Assembly: GCA_029263315.1 (NCBI GenBank)
Contig: JAJCXR010000046.1
Location: forward strand, 106,100-170,099
Direction: 5' to 3'
Source: Acidobacteriota bacterium
Lineage (GTDB): Bacteria; Acidobacteriota; Thermoanaerobaculia; Multivoradales; J023
DNA length: 64,000 nucleotides
The stretch's first letter is position 1, and each line of letters starts with the position of its first letter. Shown piece after piece: positions 1 to 8,250 of the stretch. A program made the position numbers and the translations under genes. The notes under the pieces were generated by a model that saw only the letters and a list, made by a program, of their open reading frames with translations, was not told the DNA's origin and made no database searches.

Positions 1-1289
1 CCGAGAAGAGTGATGCCGACGTGCTCTTGACGCATCGCCTGGCGCAACGCCAAGGCCTGCGAGAAGTAGTCCCTTGCTGCCTCCATGTCCTGCCAGCGGG
101 CATGCAGCAGGCCCAAGCTGTTCAGCGACAGCGCGATGTCCGGCTCCTCGGCCAAACGCTGCCGCATCAGCAATGCCATCTCGAGGTCGGCAAGCGCCCG
201 AGCGCGCTGTCCTAAGGCGGCATAGAGTCGGCCGCGATTGTGCAGGGTCTGTGCTTCCTTGGCTGGCAGTCCCAGCTCATGATTGAGATCGCGGGCCCGG
301 TCATAAAGGGTCAATGCGCGGTGGCCCTCATTGAGCGAACGATAGACATATCCCAGCTCGTGGGCTGTCCTGGCTGTGCCGAGTTGGTCTCCCACCGATT
401 CCCAGAGCCGCAGCGCCGCCAGACAGTGCCCGAGGGCCGATTCGAGCTCCCCTCGAGACTCGAGAAGAACACAGAGCTCGTGGCGACAGAGGGCCTGTTG
501 CGCCCCGTTGCCGGCCGCCTCGTACAGCGGCAGGGCCATCTCAAATTCCTCGAAGGCGCTTTCCTTGTCCCCCAGGAGTCGCCAGGAGGTGCCGAGCCGG
601 TAGTGCGTGTCGGCTTGCCGCACCGGGTCGTTCAAGGCCATGAACCCGGCCAGCGCTTTCTGGTAGCGGCCGATCGCCCGTTTTCGCGAATCGGGTGTGT
701 GCTGCATGTAGAGCTGGTCCGCCTCGGCCTTGGCTTGCTCTGCGACGACTCGCTCACGGTCCCTGGCCATCGCCAGCCGTGGCTCCTCGAGCTCGATTTG
801 GTAGGCCCCGGCGGCACCCTCGCGGCCCCAGCAGCGGATCGCCAGAATATAGGTTCCGGGGGTTTGGGCGATCCACACGACCCGTTCAACCCCGCGCGTT
901 CCGTCAACTCCGTTTGGGTTGTCAACTTCGAGCAGCAAGTCGCCGCGGGGTCCGAGCAGCGTGACAACAACATCGACGCCGTGTTGCTCGACCCGCAGAT
1001 CGAGAACTTGGTCTGTGCCAAGATCGACCCTGAAGCGGTGGGTCTCGCCACTGAGGAGGAGTCGATCGAGGGGGGAGGAAGGTGCCAGCAGCGTAGGCGC
1101 TGGCGCGGCCTGGGCGGGGACCGCAGGGACCGCCTCGGAGGTCGGCGTCGGCTCCGGGGCTCGGACCGTGCCCTGCGGCGCCGCCTTGCGGCAGGCGACC
1201 AGGGGCGTCAGCAAGGTCAAGGCCAGGCAGGTGCCAGCCAGCAGCCGATGACCGGTGCCCGACCACGTCGAGCGCTGACCGACTTCTAT
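1..1289 (-). CDS. TPR-repeat lipoprotein, 3' end outside window
   Basis: The open frame runs off the left edge. The N-terminus is a lipoprotein-like signal (a hydrophobic run ending LTPLVAC), followed by a Pro/Ala-rich linker, a beta-rich segment (VVWIAQTPGTYILAIRC) like pre-peptidase C-terminal domains, a charged helix, and then TPR repeats (for example LHNRGRLYAALGQRARAL and LNSLGLLHARWQDMEAARDYF). Proteins of this build often end in a CHAT protease-like domain; that part would lie outside the window and is inferred. No ATG, GTG or upstream TTG exists in this frame. The only codon with a good Shine-Dalgarno (GGAGG, 7 nt spacing) is ATA at 1287-1289, overlapping the stop of the anti-sigma gene. 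The fallback is TTG at 1218-1220, which would cut the signal peptide. It is probably co-transcribed with the sigma/anti-sigma pair. Confidence 0.7.
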   Translation of the reverse strand, partial: MEVGQRSTWSGTGHRLLAGTCLALTLLTPLVACRKAAPQGTVRAPEPTPTSEAVPAVPAQAAPAPTLLAPSSPLDRLLLSGETHRFRVDLGTDQVLDLRVEQHGVDVVVTLLGPRGDLLLEVDNPNGVDGTRGVERVVWIAQTPGTYILAIRCWGREGAAGAYQIELEEPRLAMARDRERVVAEQAKAEADQLYMQHTPDSRKRAIGRYQKALAGFMALNDPVRQADTHYRLGTSWRLLGDKESAFEEFEMALPLYEAAGNGAQQALCRHELCVLLESRGELESALGHCLAALRLWESVGDQLGTARTAHELGYVYRSLNEGHRALTLYDRARDLNHELGLPAKEAQTLHNRGRLYAALGQRARALADLEMALLMRQRLAEEPDIALSLNSLGLLHARWQDMEAARDYFSQALALRQAMRQEHVGITLL

Positions 1290-2053
1290 GGCAGCACCTC
1301 CGCTGGGCCGACCAGCCGCAGCTGATACTCGTCGATCACCTCGCTGCCCTTCTCAGAAAGGCCCTGCAGCTCCACTCGATAGTCGCCGAGCGCCAGGCCC
1401 CGAGGAGGGATCCACAAGGTGAAGGTGTCGTCGCGGGGGTCCCTCTCGAGATTCTCGATGGTGCCCACCAGGGTGCCTTCAGAATCCAGGATCTTGGCCT
1501 GGTAGGTGGGGAAGCTCTGCAGGTGGTCAGGGGTCAGGATCAATACGCCGCCGGCAGCGGCGACCAACTCGACGGTGGCATCCGGGCTGCCGCTGCGCTC
1601 GTTCTGGCCCGCCACCAGATCGAGAACCGAAACATTGCCCCTCGGTCGCGACATCTCGGCCAACATTTGCCGCTGCGTCAGGCTGTGCGAGAGCCACCAG
1701 GAAGTGGAGGCGGCGAGGATCAGGCTCGCCGCCACAGCCAGCGGCCAAAACCAAGACGGCTTTGGTGCGCTCTCGGTCGTCAGCTGAGGTTTCAGCAGGC
1801 GCAGGAACGAGGCGACTTCGATCTCGTTGGCGTGCCCGGTGAAGGGGGTGGGCTCGGCGAATAGGTCGAAGTCCCTGGCCAGCGTCGCACATTCGTCGCA
1901 CCCATCCAGATGGCGGTGCATCTCCGCTCGCTCCTCAGCGGTCAGCTGGCCGACGCGATAGGCGACCAAGGCCTCGGCGGCGGGATGATCGGAGGTCGTC
2001 TCGTTTGCCACCAGGGCCAGGAACGAGGTCTTGAAATTTGCCTTCTTGTGCAT
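1286..2053 (-). CDS. Anti-sigma factor, zinc-finger type with one TM segment
   Basis: This 255-residue protein has an N-terminal cytosolic zf-HC2-like region with the H-x3-LDGCDEC pattern around residues 45-56. A single membrane span follows near residues 100-120 (WPLAVAASLILAAS), then an extracytoplasmic beta-rich domain of about 130 residues. The pattern is that of anti-sigma factors that hold an ECF sigma factor and release it on a signal. It lies directly downstream of the sigma gene and its stop overlaps the presumed start of the TPR lipoprotein gene, so the three form one operon. Family is confident; the signal sensed is unknown. Confidence 0.85.
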   Translation of the reverse strand: MHKKANFKTSFLALVANETTSDHPAAEALVAYRVGQLTAEERAEMHRHLDGCDECATLARDFDLFAEPTPFTGHANEIEVASFLRLLKPQLTTESAPKPSWFWPLAVAASLILAASTSWWLSHSLTQRQMLAEMSRPRGNVSVLDLVAGQNERSGSPDATVELVAAAGGVLILTPDHLQSFPTYQAKILDSEGTLVGTIENLERDPRDDTFTLWIPPRGLALGDYRVELQGLSEKGSEVIDEYQLRLVGPAEVLP

Positions 2054-2071
2054 GGCTTGTCCCCAATCCGT

Positions 2072-2686
2072 TCAGAAATCGATACCGTCGAAGTAGTGGC
2101 TCAGCCTGCATCGGAGCTTTTCTCTCGCGGCGTGAAGATGCGCCTTCACAGTGCCGATCGACAGCTGCATCTCATCGGCGATCTCCTGATAGTCGAGATC
2201 ATGCAGCCGCAACTCGACGCAGCGTCTCATCTTGCTCGGCAACCCGTCGACAGCTTCTCGCAGCAGCCTGTTCTGTTCCTCGCTCAGCAATCCGTCCAGG
2301 GAGCTGGCGCTGACGTCGATCATCACCGGTTCTTGCTCTTGCCAGGCTGCGGTCGACATGTCGTTGACCACCGGGCCCCCTGACGCGCCGCGCTCCTGGC
2401 GGTCGTTGCCGCTTCGCCAATTGCGGTAGACATTGACCGCAATCGTGAACAGCCAAGAAGAGAACGACGCCTTCCAGGCGAATCCGTCCAGTCCTGTATA
2501 GACCTTCAAGAAGGTCTCTTGGTTTAGTTCGAGGTGTTCTTCCGTCGAAGGGCAGCGTGCTGCCAAGAAGGCCCGGACCGGAAAGTAGAACCGCTTGACG
2601 ATGCGTTCGAAGTTCTGCTCGCGCTGGATACCCTGCTGGAATTCCAAAACCGCCCGGTCGATCGGATCGTTAGGATTCGGGTTCAT
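2072..2686 (-). CDS. ECF-type RNA polymerase sigma factor
   Basis: It encodes a sigma-70 family ECF factor of about 204 residues. Region 2 is visible as NQETFLKVYTGLDGF followed by SFSSWLFTIAVNVYRNWRS, and region 4 as LPSKMRRCVELRLHDLDY then EIADEMQLSIGTVKAHLHAA near the C-terminus, a typical HTH recognition helix. I chose the ATG at 2684-2686 (MNPNPND) because the upstream extension to 2800 has no family features. It is first in an operon with its anti-sigma factor and a TPR lipoprotein, so it probably controls that operon and others. Confidence 0.88.
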   Translation of the reverse strand: MNPNPNDPIDRAVLEFQQGIQREQNFERIVKRFYFPVRAFLAARCPSTEEHLELNQETFLKVYTGLDGFAWKASFSSWLFTIAVNVYRNWRSGNDRQERGASGGPVVNDMSTAAWQEQEPVMIDVSASSLDGLLSEEQNRLLREAVDGLPSKMRRCVELRLHDLDYQEIADEMQLSIGTVKAHLHAAREKLRCRLSHYFDGIDF

Positions 2687-3268
2687 GTGGTCCACCTGCG
2701 ACGCCTCCTGAACATCCTGCTGGCACAAGGGCATGGGGCGCCAGCTGGGATACATAAGATCGCCCCTGGGCTCGGGGGCTAGTATCACCGACGGGCTCAA
2801 CGTCTAGAGGACTTTGTAGGTCTTAATCGAGCTCGACAGGAGGCTTCTAGAGCGAGCGCTGCCGATCTCGAATTCTTGACTCAATCGTCCAACTTCAGAC
2901 CTGAGAGGGCGATCAGTATGACACAACCCGCCAGGGCCCAGATCTCCCCCAAAAGGGAGGCGCCATCAAAAGGTCATGATGCTGCAACCTGGCAATCCCC
3001 ACCTGGAGCAGCTCCTCAAGGGCGTCCAGAGAAAGTGGCTGACGGAGCCCTCAGCGTCCATTGGGGAGGCGGAGGCCACCGGCGGCAACGATCGATGGAC
3101 ACGAGCCAGGCGCGGCTGACATCCTAGTCGTTGATCCGTGGGTCGCCCTTGCAGATGGCGAATCTCTCGGAGTTGAAGTTCTGTCCGAAGTCCATCATCA
3201 CCGGCCAAAGGCCCGTTGTCTTGTCCGATCCGTCAGGGCAGCGAAATTGTCGCAGAATGAGGTGCCAA
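2687..3268. other. Intergenic, no convincing gene
   Basis: About 580 bases between the divergent sigma factor and lipoprotein genes. Promoters for both should lie here but I could not single one out. A short minus-strand frame around 3124-3250 ends in a protein-like stretch (MMDFGQNFNSERFAICKGD) but has no start of its own; it may be a gene remnant. Confidence 0.4.
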
Positions 3269-3922
3269 ATGACCCTTCGAGCTTTCCATGTCGATCTGAG
3301 CCAGGCCTTGGGTGTTGTGGCCGCGAGCCTATTGCTGGCGAGTTGTAGTTCCAACCCATGCTCCCTTGGAGGGCCTACTGTCTCGCCGGGTCAGCTCGCT
3401 GCGGGAGAGTACGAAGTTGTGATGAGAGCCACCCGCGGGCCCAATGCAGGGCAGAGCACACGCGGCACGCTCCATCTTGTCGCATCCAAAGCAAGCGATC
3501 GATCTCCGGAAACGGGCAGGGGGCCCTGGGCCGTTGGCAGCATCGAATACCCTTTCTACGGCTGGATGGAGATGGATTTCGATGCGATCGGTGCTCCCAT
3601 CCTTGCCGGCGAAGGCAATTCGCCTATGTCGAAGGATCCAATCGACCCCGGTGTCCTGGCCCAGGCCCCAATCGAGGAGGGTGGTGCCCCTGTTCTTCTC
3701 GTCGGCACCGAGGGCCAGACGAGAAACTCATCCCTACCTGCTGAGGACGGAGCGATCGATGATGGGTCAGTGAGATTTGTGATCAGCACTGACGGTTCCG
3801 GTATAGGCCTGTCGGTTCACAGGTCAGGTCCCGGTGGTTTCAAGGGGCAGTGGAAAGAATGGGGGATCGTTCGAGGAGGCCGGGGCACTTTCTGCGCTCG
3901 ATCCGTTTCTGGCAGCCCATAA
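3269..3922 (+). CDS. Putative lipoprotein of unknown function
   Basis: A 217-residue product starts with a lipoprotein signal (hydrophobic GVVAASLLLASC; lipobox Cys near residue 26). The mature part is beta-rich with no family I recognise. Two Cys near the start (SCSSNPC) and one near the C-terminus (GTFCARS) could be lipidated or paired. The start at 3269 has a GAGG Shine-Dalgarno at a fair distance and gives a clean signal peptide; the longer frame from 3131 does not. It stands alone between non-coding stretches. Confidence 0.6.
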   Translation: MTLRAFHVDLSQALGVVAASLLLASCSSNPCSLGGPTVSPGQLAAGEYEVVMRATRGPNAGQSTRGTLHLVASKASDRSPETGRGPWAVGSIEYPFYGWMEMDFDAIGAPILAGEGNSPMSKDPIDPGVLAQAPIEEGGAPVLLVGTEGQTRNSSLPAEDGAIDDGSVRFVISTDGSGIGLSVHRSGPGGFKGQWKEWGIVRGGRGTFCARSVSGSP

Positions 3923-4549
3923 CAGCTTCTATGGCCCGGATTCCAATTCTCATCGGTCTTGATGGCATGGAATTCGAGCACCCAGTGAGTGTCCATCCAA
4001 GAAAGCGATGTGGGGGCGGGAGCCCTTCGGCTGTGCGCGGCCTGCGCAAACTCGCCCCAACGCTGACGTATCGATCTAAACCCACTGATATCAAGGTTTC
4101 ATCCCGTTCCCATGGCCCCACGGCTCAGACAGCACTCCGTCCGTGCTCGCTCGAAGGGCCTCCCGCTGGCACCGATTTCGGTAAAACTGGATGGACACTA
4201 GTGAGCGATCAAAAACCCTTCCAAGATGTCGGTGCCGGGCCGGAGCACGGAGAGTTTTTGCATCATATTGGGGTTGTTTTCGATCAGTCGATCCGGCCAT
4301 CTCCAGTGGGCAGTGGGGGAGACCTACGGAAAGACACGCCCGTGGGCATCGCCCTGGCCCTGCGGCATATGCCGATACAGCGGGCGTCCGGCTGCCATTC
4401 AACCTGTCCCATCATCGATGCCTGCACGTCGTTTGACAGCAACCCGCTAGGGGCATAGAGTACTACTAATATTCTGCGTTAGAAATTCTGCGCTGGACTT
4501 TAGACGACTGGCAATGGGCGTCGAGACTGCGAGTGCCCGGGAGGGTAGC
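3923..4549. other. Intergenic, no convincing gene
   Basis: About 630 bases. Open frames exist on both strands (for example plus 3850-4458) but their predicted proteins have no domain, hydrophobic pattern or Shine-Dalgarno. The last 100 bases are AT-richer (4455-4500) and may hold the promoter of the following membrane protein and perhaps of the biosynthetic operon behind it. Confidence 0.4.
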
Positions 4550-5398
4550 ATGGAAAACGAAGGCGGGCTTTCGACCCGGTCATTAGTGACCCATGGGCTC
4601 ACGGTCGCCTTTGTCGCGGCCTTCTTGCAGCAGGTTGTCCACGAGGCGACGCACGGCATTGTCGCGATGATGGTTGGCAAGCAGTGGGTCTTCTTCAATC
4701 TATTCGCCACTGGCTCGCGATGGCTCGATGCGCCGAGTGCTAGGGCTGATGCGGTGATTGCCGGGAGCGCTGCTCTATTCAACATTGTCTGTGGCACCGT
4801 GTGTGTTTTTCTGTTCGCTCGGCCACGCTGGCACCAATGCCCTACCGGGCGCCTGTTTCTCCTCTACTTCGGCGGTTTTTCGTTACTCTCCGGTTTTGGC
4901 TATTTGATGTTTGACAGCCTTTTCTTCAACCCGGCCAGCAATAGCCTCGGCGACTGGCGGCGGGTGGTCGCCTTCCTCGGAGGTGGCTGGGCAGTCCGCG
5001 CACCGATCCTCTTGATCGGAGCAGCCGGCTCGCTGGCCACTTTCTTCTGGCTTCCCTACGCGGCCCTGCGCTTCGGCGATGGCAGCATCGACTCGCCCAG
5101 CCGGGTTCGCATCGCTCTACCGCTACTGCTCATCCCTTACATTGTGATCAGCGCCCTGTTTACGACCCTGGCATTCTGGCACCCTCTGGGTGCCATGGGC
5201 ACGGTGGTCGTCGGCCTCAAGTACTGGTTGGGTTACATCGGTTTCTTCTGGGCTTTCTTCATCGCCGCCTACTGGGCCGATTTCCGAGAGCCGATCTCAG
5301 GCCTCAGTCGACTTCCTCAACGCGTCGCCACGCCTTGGCTGGTAGCTGCCCTGGGGGCGCTGGCAGCGGCCGTGGTCTTGGTATCTTTCACCCCCTGA
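4550..5398 (+). CDS. Polytopic membrane protein with HExxH motif (M50-like)
   Basis: About 282 residues with at least six hydrophobic segments and a VHEATHG motif in the first membrane segment, where site-2 protease-like (M50) and related zinc enzymes carry HExxH. The start at 4550 (MENEGG) has a GGAGGG Shine-Dalgarno. It ends 15 bases before the aminotransferase gene, so it belongs to the start of the biosynthetic operon. In streptolysin S-type clusters a membrane protease (SagE, CAAX type) acts in leader removal or self-protection; this protein could play a similar part, which is inference. A structural or immunity role is an alternative. Confidence 0.65.
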   Translation: MENEGGLSTRSLVTHGLTVAFVAAFLQQVVHEATHGIVAMMVGKQWVFFNLFATGSRWLDAPSARADAVIAGSAALFNIVCGTVCVFLFARPRWHQCPTGRLFLLYFGGFSLLSGFGYLMFDSLFFNPASNSLGDWRRVVAFLGGGWAVRAPILLIGAAGSLATFFWLPYAALRFGDGSIDSPSRVRIALPLLLIPYIVISALFTTLAFWHPLGAMGTVVVGLKYWLGYIGFFWAFFIAAYWADFREPISGLSRLPQRVATPWLVAALGALAAAVVLVSFTP

Positions 5399-5413
5399 GC
5401 GGAGTCCGTCGCC

Positions 5414-6886
5414 ATGGCCATCGATCTCGCCCCCCACGAGCGTGCCGGCATCGAGATGCTTTGTGGTGCCAATCAGAGAATGCGCGCCGTCTTCGATACT
5501 GTCGCGGCACGCCAGCCACGGTCGATTGAGCTTCAACGTCGCGCCCTCCGCTGCGCCAGCGGACTACCGACACTCGGTGCCTTCGCCGCGCCGATTCTGC
5601 CCCTGGCCATCGAACGTGCCGCCGGTAGCCGCATCACAGACCTCGACGACAACGAGTACATCGACTGCCACATGGCGTACACCGCGTCGATCCTCGGGCA
5701 CCGCCCGCCGGCGGTGGAACGCGCCGTGTCAGCCGCCCTCGGCCGCGGGCTGGGCGGCGGCCACTTCTTCGCGGAGCAGGTGGAGCTGGCGGAGTTGGTT
5801 ACGGAGCGGGTTCCCGGCGTCGAGAGGGTCGCCCTATTCCACACCGGCGGCGAGGCGGTGTCCGCTGCCGTACGCATGGTGCGAGCCGCCACTGGCAAAC
5901 AGCGCATCGCCAAGTTCGAAGGCTGTTATCACGGCGCCAACGAGATCGGCTTGCACAACACCATGATGGCCTTGGCCGGCCGGCCGCCAGACGGCGACGA
6001 GGCCGTGATCGCCCCATCTGTCGCCACCGGCGGCCTGCGGACTGCCAGCGACGACGAGTTGATGATCCTTCCCTATGGCTCGCCGATAGCCCTCGAGCGC
6101 CTGCGCCAGGAGGCGGCGAGCCTGGCCGGGGTCGTGGTGGATCCGGTACCGCCGTTCCTGGCGAGCTGGCCAGAGACATGCAAGGCGTTCGTCCGTCAGC
6201 TCTGTGCGCTTTGCGACGAGCTCGAGGTGCCGGTGATCTTCGACGAGGTGGTTAGCGGCTTCCGGCTGGCAGCCGGCGGAGCACGGCAGTGGAGCGCCTG
6301 CCGGCCCGCCCTCTCCTGTTTCGCCAAGATCGTCAGCGGCGCCGGTCTACCCCTGTCCATGGTCGCCGGCGACGCCCATTTCGTCGACTTGGCGCGCAGT
6401 GACGGCTTGTTTCAAGACCACAGTCGAGGCAAGGTGTGGGTATCGAGCACCCTGACCGCCAGTTTTTTGCCGATCGTCGCGGCCCTGGCCCAGCTTCGCG
6501 ATCTAGCGGAGCGCTATGATGAGATTGTGGCGCGCTTGGACCGCAACCACGCCCTCCTTTCCGCATACTTGCGAGACTTTGCCGAAACGTCCGGGATTCC
6601 GGTCCGCCTGGAAGGCCACCCTCGGCTCCAAATGCAGTTGAATGTGCGCCGCCAGCCCTACACGGAACGTTCCTTCCGCGGCATCATGGCCCAGGCCTCG
6701 CTAAGTCAGTATCTCAGCCTGCTCGCCCTGAGCTTCTATCTCCGGCTCGAAGGTGTGTACACCAAGAATGTGCCGACGATGAACCTGTCCGCTGCCCACG
6801 ACGATGACGACATCGAAGTGCTGGCCTCTGCTATCTGCAACAGCCTGAGACGCATGGATGAGGATGGCATGCTGGTGGAGGGCTAG
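5414..6886 (+). CDS. Class III PLP-dependent aminotransferase
   Basis: A 490-residue fold-type I enzyme of the glutamate-1-semialdehyde aminomutase / class III transaminase group. Visible markers are LDDNEYIDCHMAYTASILGH near the N-terminus, FHTGGEAVSAAVRMVRAATG (PLP phosphate region), FEGCYHGANE, the Asp of VPVIFDEVVSGFR that contacts the pyridine nitrogen, and the Schiff-base Lys in FAKIVSGAGLPLSM. Such enzymes aminate aldehydes or ketones. It lies 39 bases upstream of LuxE-like and LuxC-like genes that would produce an aldehyde, so conversion of a fatty or aryl aldehyde to an amine is a reasonable inference. Confidence 0.88.
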   Translation: MAIDLAPHERAGIEMLCGANQRMRAVFDTVAARQPRSIELQRRALRCASGLPTLGAFAAPILPLAIERAAGSRITDLDDNEYIDCHMAYTASILGHRPPAVERAVSAALGRGLGGGHFFAEQVELAELVTERVPGVERVALFHTGGEAVSAAVRMVRAATGKQRIAKFEGCYHGANEIGLHNTMMALAGRPPDGDEAVIAPSVATGGLRTASDDELMILPYGSPIALERLRQEAASLAGVVVDPVPPFLASWPETCKAFVRQLCALCDELEVPVIFDEVVSGFRLAAGGARQWSACRPALSCFAKIVSGAGLPLSMVAGDAHFVDLARSDGLFQDHSRGKVWVSSTLTASFLPIVAALAQLRDLAERYDEIVARLDRNHALLSAYLRDFAETSGIPVRLEGHPRLQMQLNVRRQPYTERSFRGIMAQASLSQYLSLLALSFYLRLEGVYTKNVPTMNLSAAHDDDDIEVLASAICNSLRRMDEDGMLVEG

Positions 6887-6924
6887 TCGGGCTCACCCGT
6901 TGAGCTTCAACCCAATGAGAGCCT

Positions 6925-8250
6925 ATGAACCCAAAGGATGATCTGAGGTTAGCGCCGCTACGGCAGGTGCTGGACCAACTTCTCCGGGCCACTCAACAGT
7001 GGTCGCGGGACGGCTCCGACCTCGACGCACTGACCAACCTGCGCCACCGCGCTCTGCGCTCCAGCCATGCTCACTACGTCGAGAAGATCCCCATCTATCG
7101 CCGATTGGCGGAAGACCAGGGACTGCTCGAGATCGACGATCTCGATCTGCTGGTCAACCGCATGATGGTGACCGACGAGGTGTTCAAATCCTACGATCCG
7201 CAGTGGCTGGTGGACGGTGCCTTCGATCGGCTCACGCCGTGGCTTGGCGATCGATTCGTGCGCCGCCCGACCATCGATCTCGAGGGTATCGACACCCTGC
7301 AGGGTTGGCGTGACCGGTTGAAAACCGACGGCATCTACGTGTCGCTGTCGAGTGGCACTTCGGGATTGATGTCTTTTGTGCCACGGGATCGCAGGACACT
7401 GCAGGCCATGAGCCAAAGTGGCAGCAGCTATTACCACGCCATCTGGCAGCCAGAGGCCGATGGCTCCTACGGCGCCTTCGACGTCCTGGTGTTGGGGTAT
7501 CGAGGCAAGGGTCTAGGATTGCAGGCCGCCGGCGAGGGCTTGGCGGGCATGGCAGCCCGCTCGCATTTTCTGTTCGACCAAGAGATGACGGTCGACACGA
7601 TTTGGCAGGCGACCGGCGTCGGCAACTCTGCGCCGGGGCTTCCAGACACCTCGGCCGAGGCGCAGCAGGAGGCTTTTGCACGCAGTGCCGCTTTTTTGCG
7701 TCGCGCCGCGGACCAGGATCGTCGGGTGGTGATCTTCGGCGCTCCGTTCCAGCTCAGGGCTCTATGCAATTGGCTGCGTGCTGCCGTTGGCCGCCTACCG
7801 CTGACCATCGATAGCTTGGTGATATCCGGCGGTGGTTGGAAACGTTTCGATGGCCAGCGGATTCCGCCAGCCGCCTTGCGTCAAGAGCTTCAAGAAGCGC
7901 TCGCCGTTCAGCCGCGGCAGGTGATCGACACATTCTCCACCGCCGAGCTCAATTGCGTCTTCATGACCTGCGCCGAAGGGCTCTATCATCTACCGCCACT
8001 GGTCGAGCCCGTGGTGCTCGACGACGACCTCAGCGGCGCCATCGGCACTGAAGGCTCAGGCGTCCTCGGCATCCTCGACCCCTTCGCCATGTCGTACCCT
8101 GGATTCATCATCACCGGTGATCACGTCCACCTGACCCGCCGAGACTGCGCCTGCGGCCTGAGCGGCTGGTGCATCGAAGGTGAGATCCGCCGAGCTGCTG
8201 GCCAGGAGATCAAGGGCTGCGGCGGCGTGATGGGTTCGGTCACCGCATGA
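6925..8250 (+). CDS. LuxE-like acyl-protein synthetase (ANL superfamily)
   Basis: A 441-residue adenylate-forming enzyme. It has the Thr/Ser/Gly-rich loop SLSSGTSG near residue 140, a LVISGGGWKRF segment, FSTAELNCVF, the YPGFIITGDHV block, and a C-terminal CACGLSGWCIEGEIRR...EIKGC pattern typical of LuxE proteins. In the lux system LuxE activates a fatty acid with ATP and passes the acyl group to the reductase LuxC. Its stop overlaps the luxC-like start (ATGA), so translation is probably coupled. No luxAB genes are seen, so the role is in metabolite synthesis rather than light emission. Confidence 0.85.
   Translation: MNPKDDLRLAPLRQVLDQLLRATQQWSRDGSDLDALTNLRHRALRSSHAHYVEKIPIYRRLAEDQGLLEIDDLDLLVNRMMVTDEVFKSYDPQWLVDGAFDRLTPWLGDRFVRRPTIDLEGIDTLQGWRDRLKTDGIYVSLSSGTSGLMSFVPRDRRTLQAMSQSGSSYYHAIWQPEADGSYGAFDVLVLGYRGKGLGLQAAGEGLAGMAARSHFLFDQEMTVDTIWQATGVGNSAPGLPDTSAEAQQEAFARSAAFLRRAADQDRRVVIFGAPFQLRALCNWLRAAVGRLPLTIDSLVISGGGWKRFDGQRIPPAALRQELQEALAVQPRQVIDTFSTAELNCVFMTCAEGLYHLPPLVEPVVLDDDLSGAIGTEGSGVLGILDPFAMSYPGFIITGDHVHLTRRDCACGLSGWCIEGEIRRAAGQEIKGCGGVMGSVTA

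Noticed and set aside
240..1325. Long plus-strand open frame of 361 codons
   Set aside because: It is antisense to the TPR lipoprotein gene, whose own frame shows clear TPR and signal-peptide sequence; the plus product is Arg/Gly-rich without domains.
2876..3127. Plus-strand frame of 83 codons in the intergenic region
   Set aside because: No Shine-Dalgarno, no recognisable composition, and it lies where promoters are expected.
3124..3250. Minus-strand stretch with protein-like end (GQNFNSERFAICKGD)
   Set aside because: The composition looks real, but there is no start and the upstream part is antisense to the lipoprotein start. Too short to call; a possible remnant.
3850..4458. Plus-strand frame of 202 codons
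   Set aside because: Starts inside the lipoprotein gene, no domain or periodicity seen; probably chance in GC-rich DNA.
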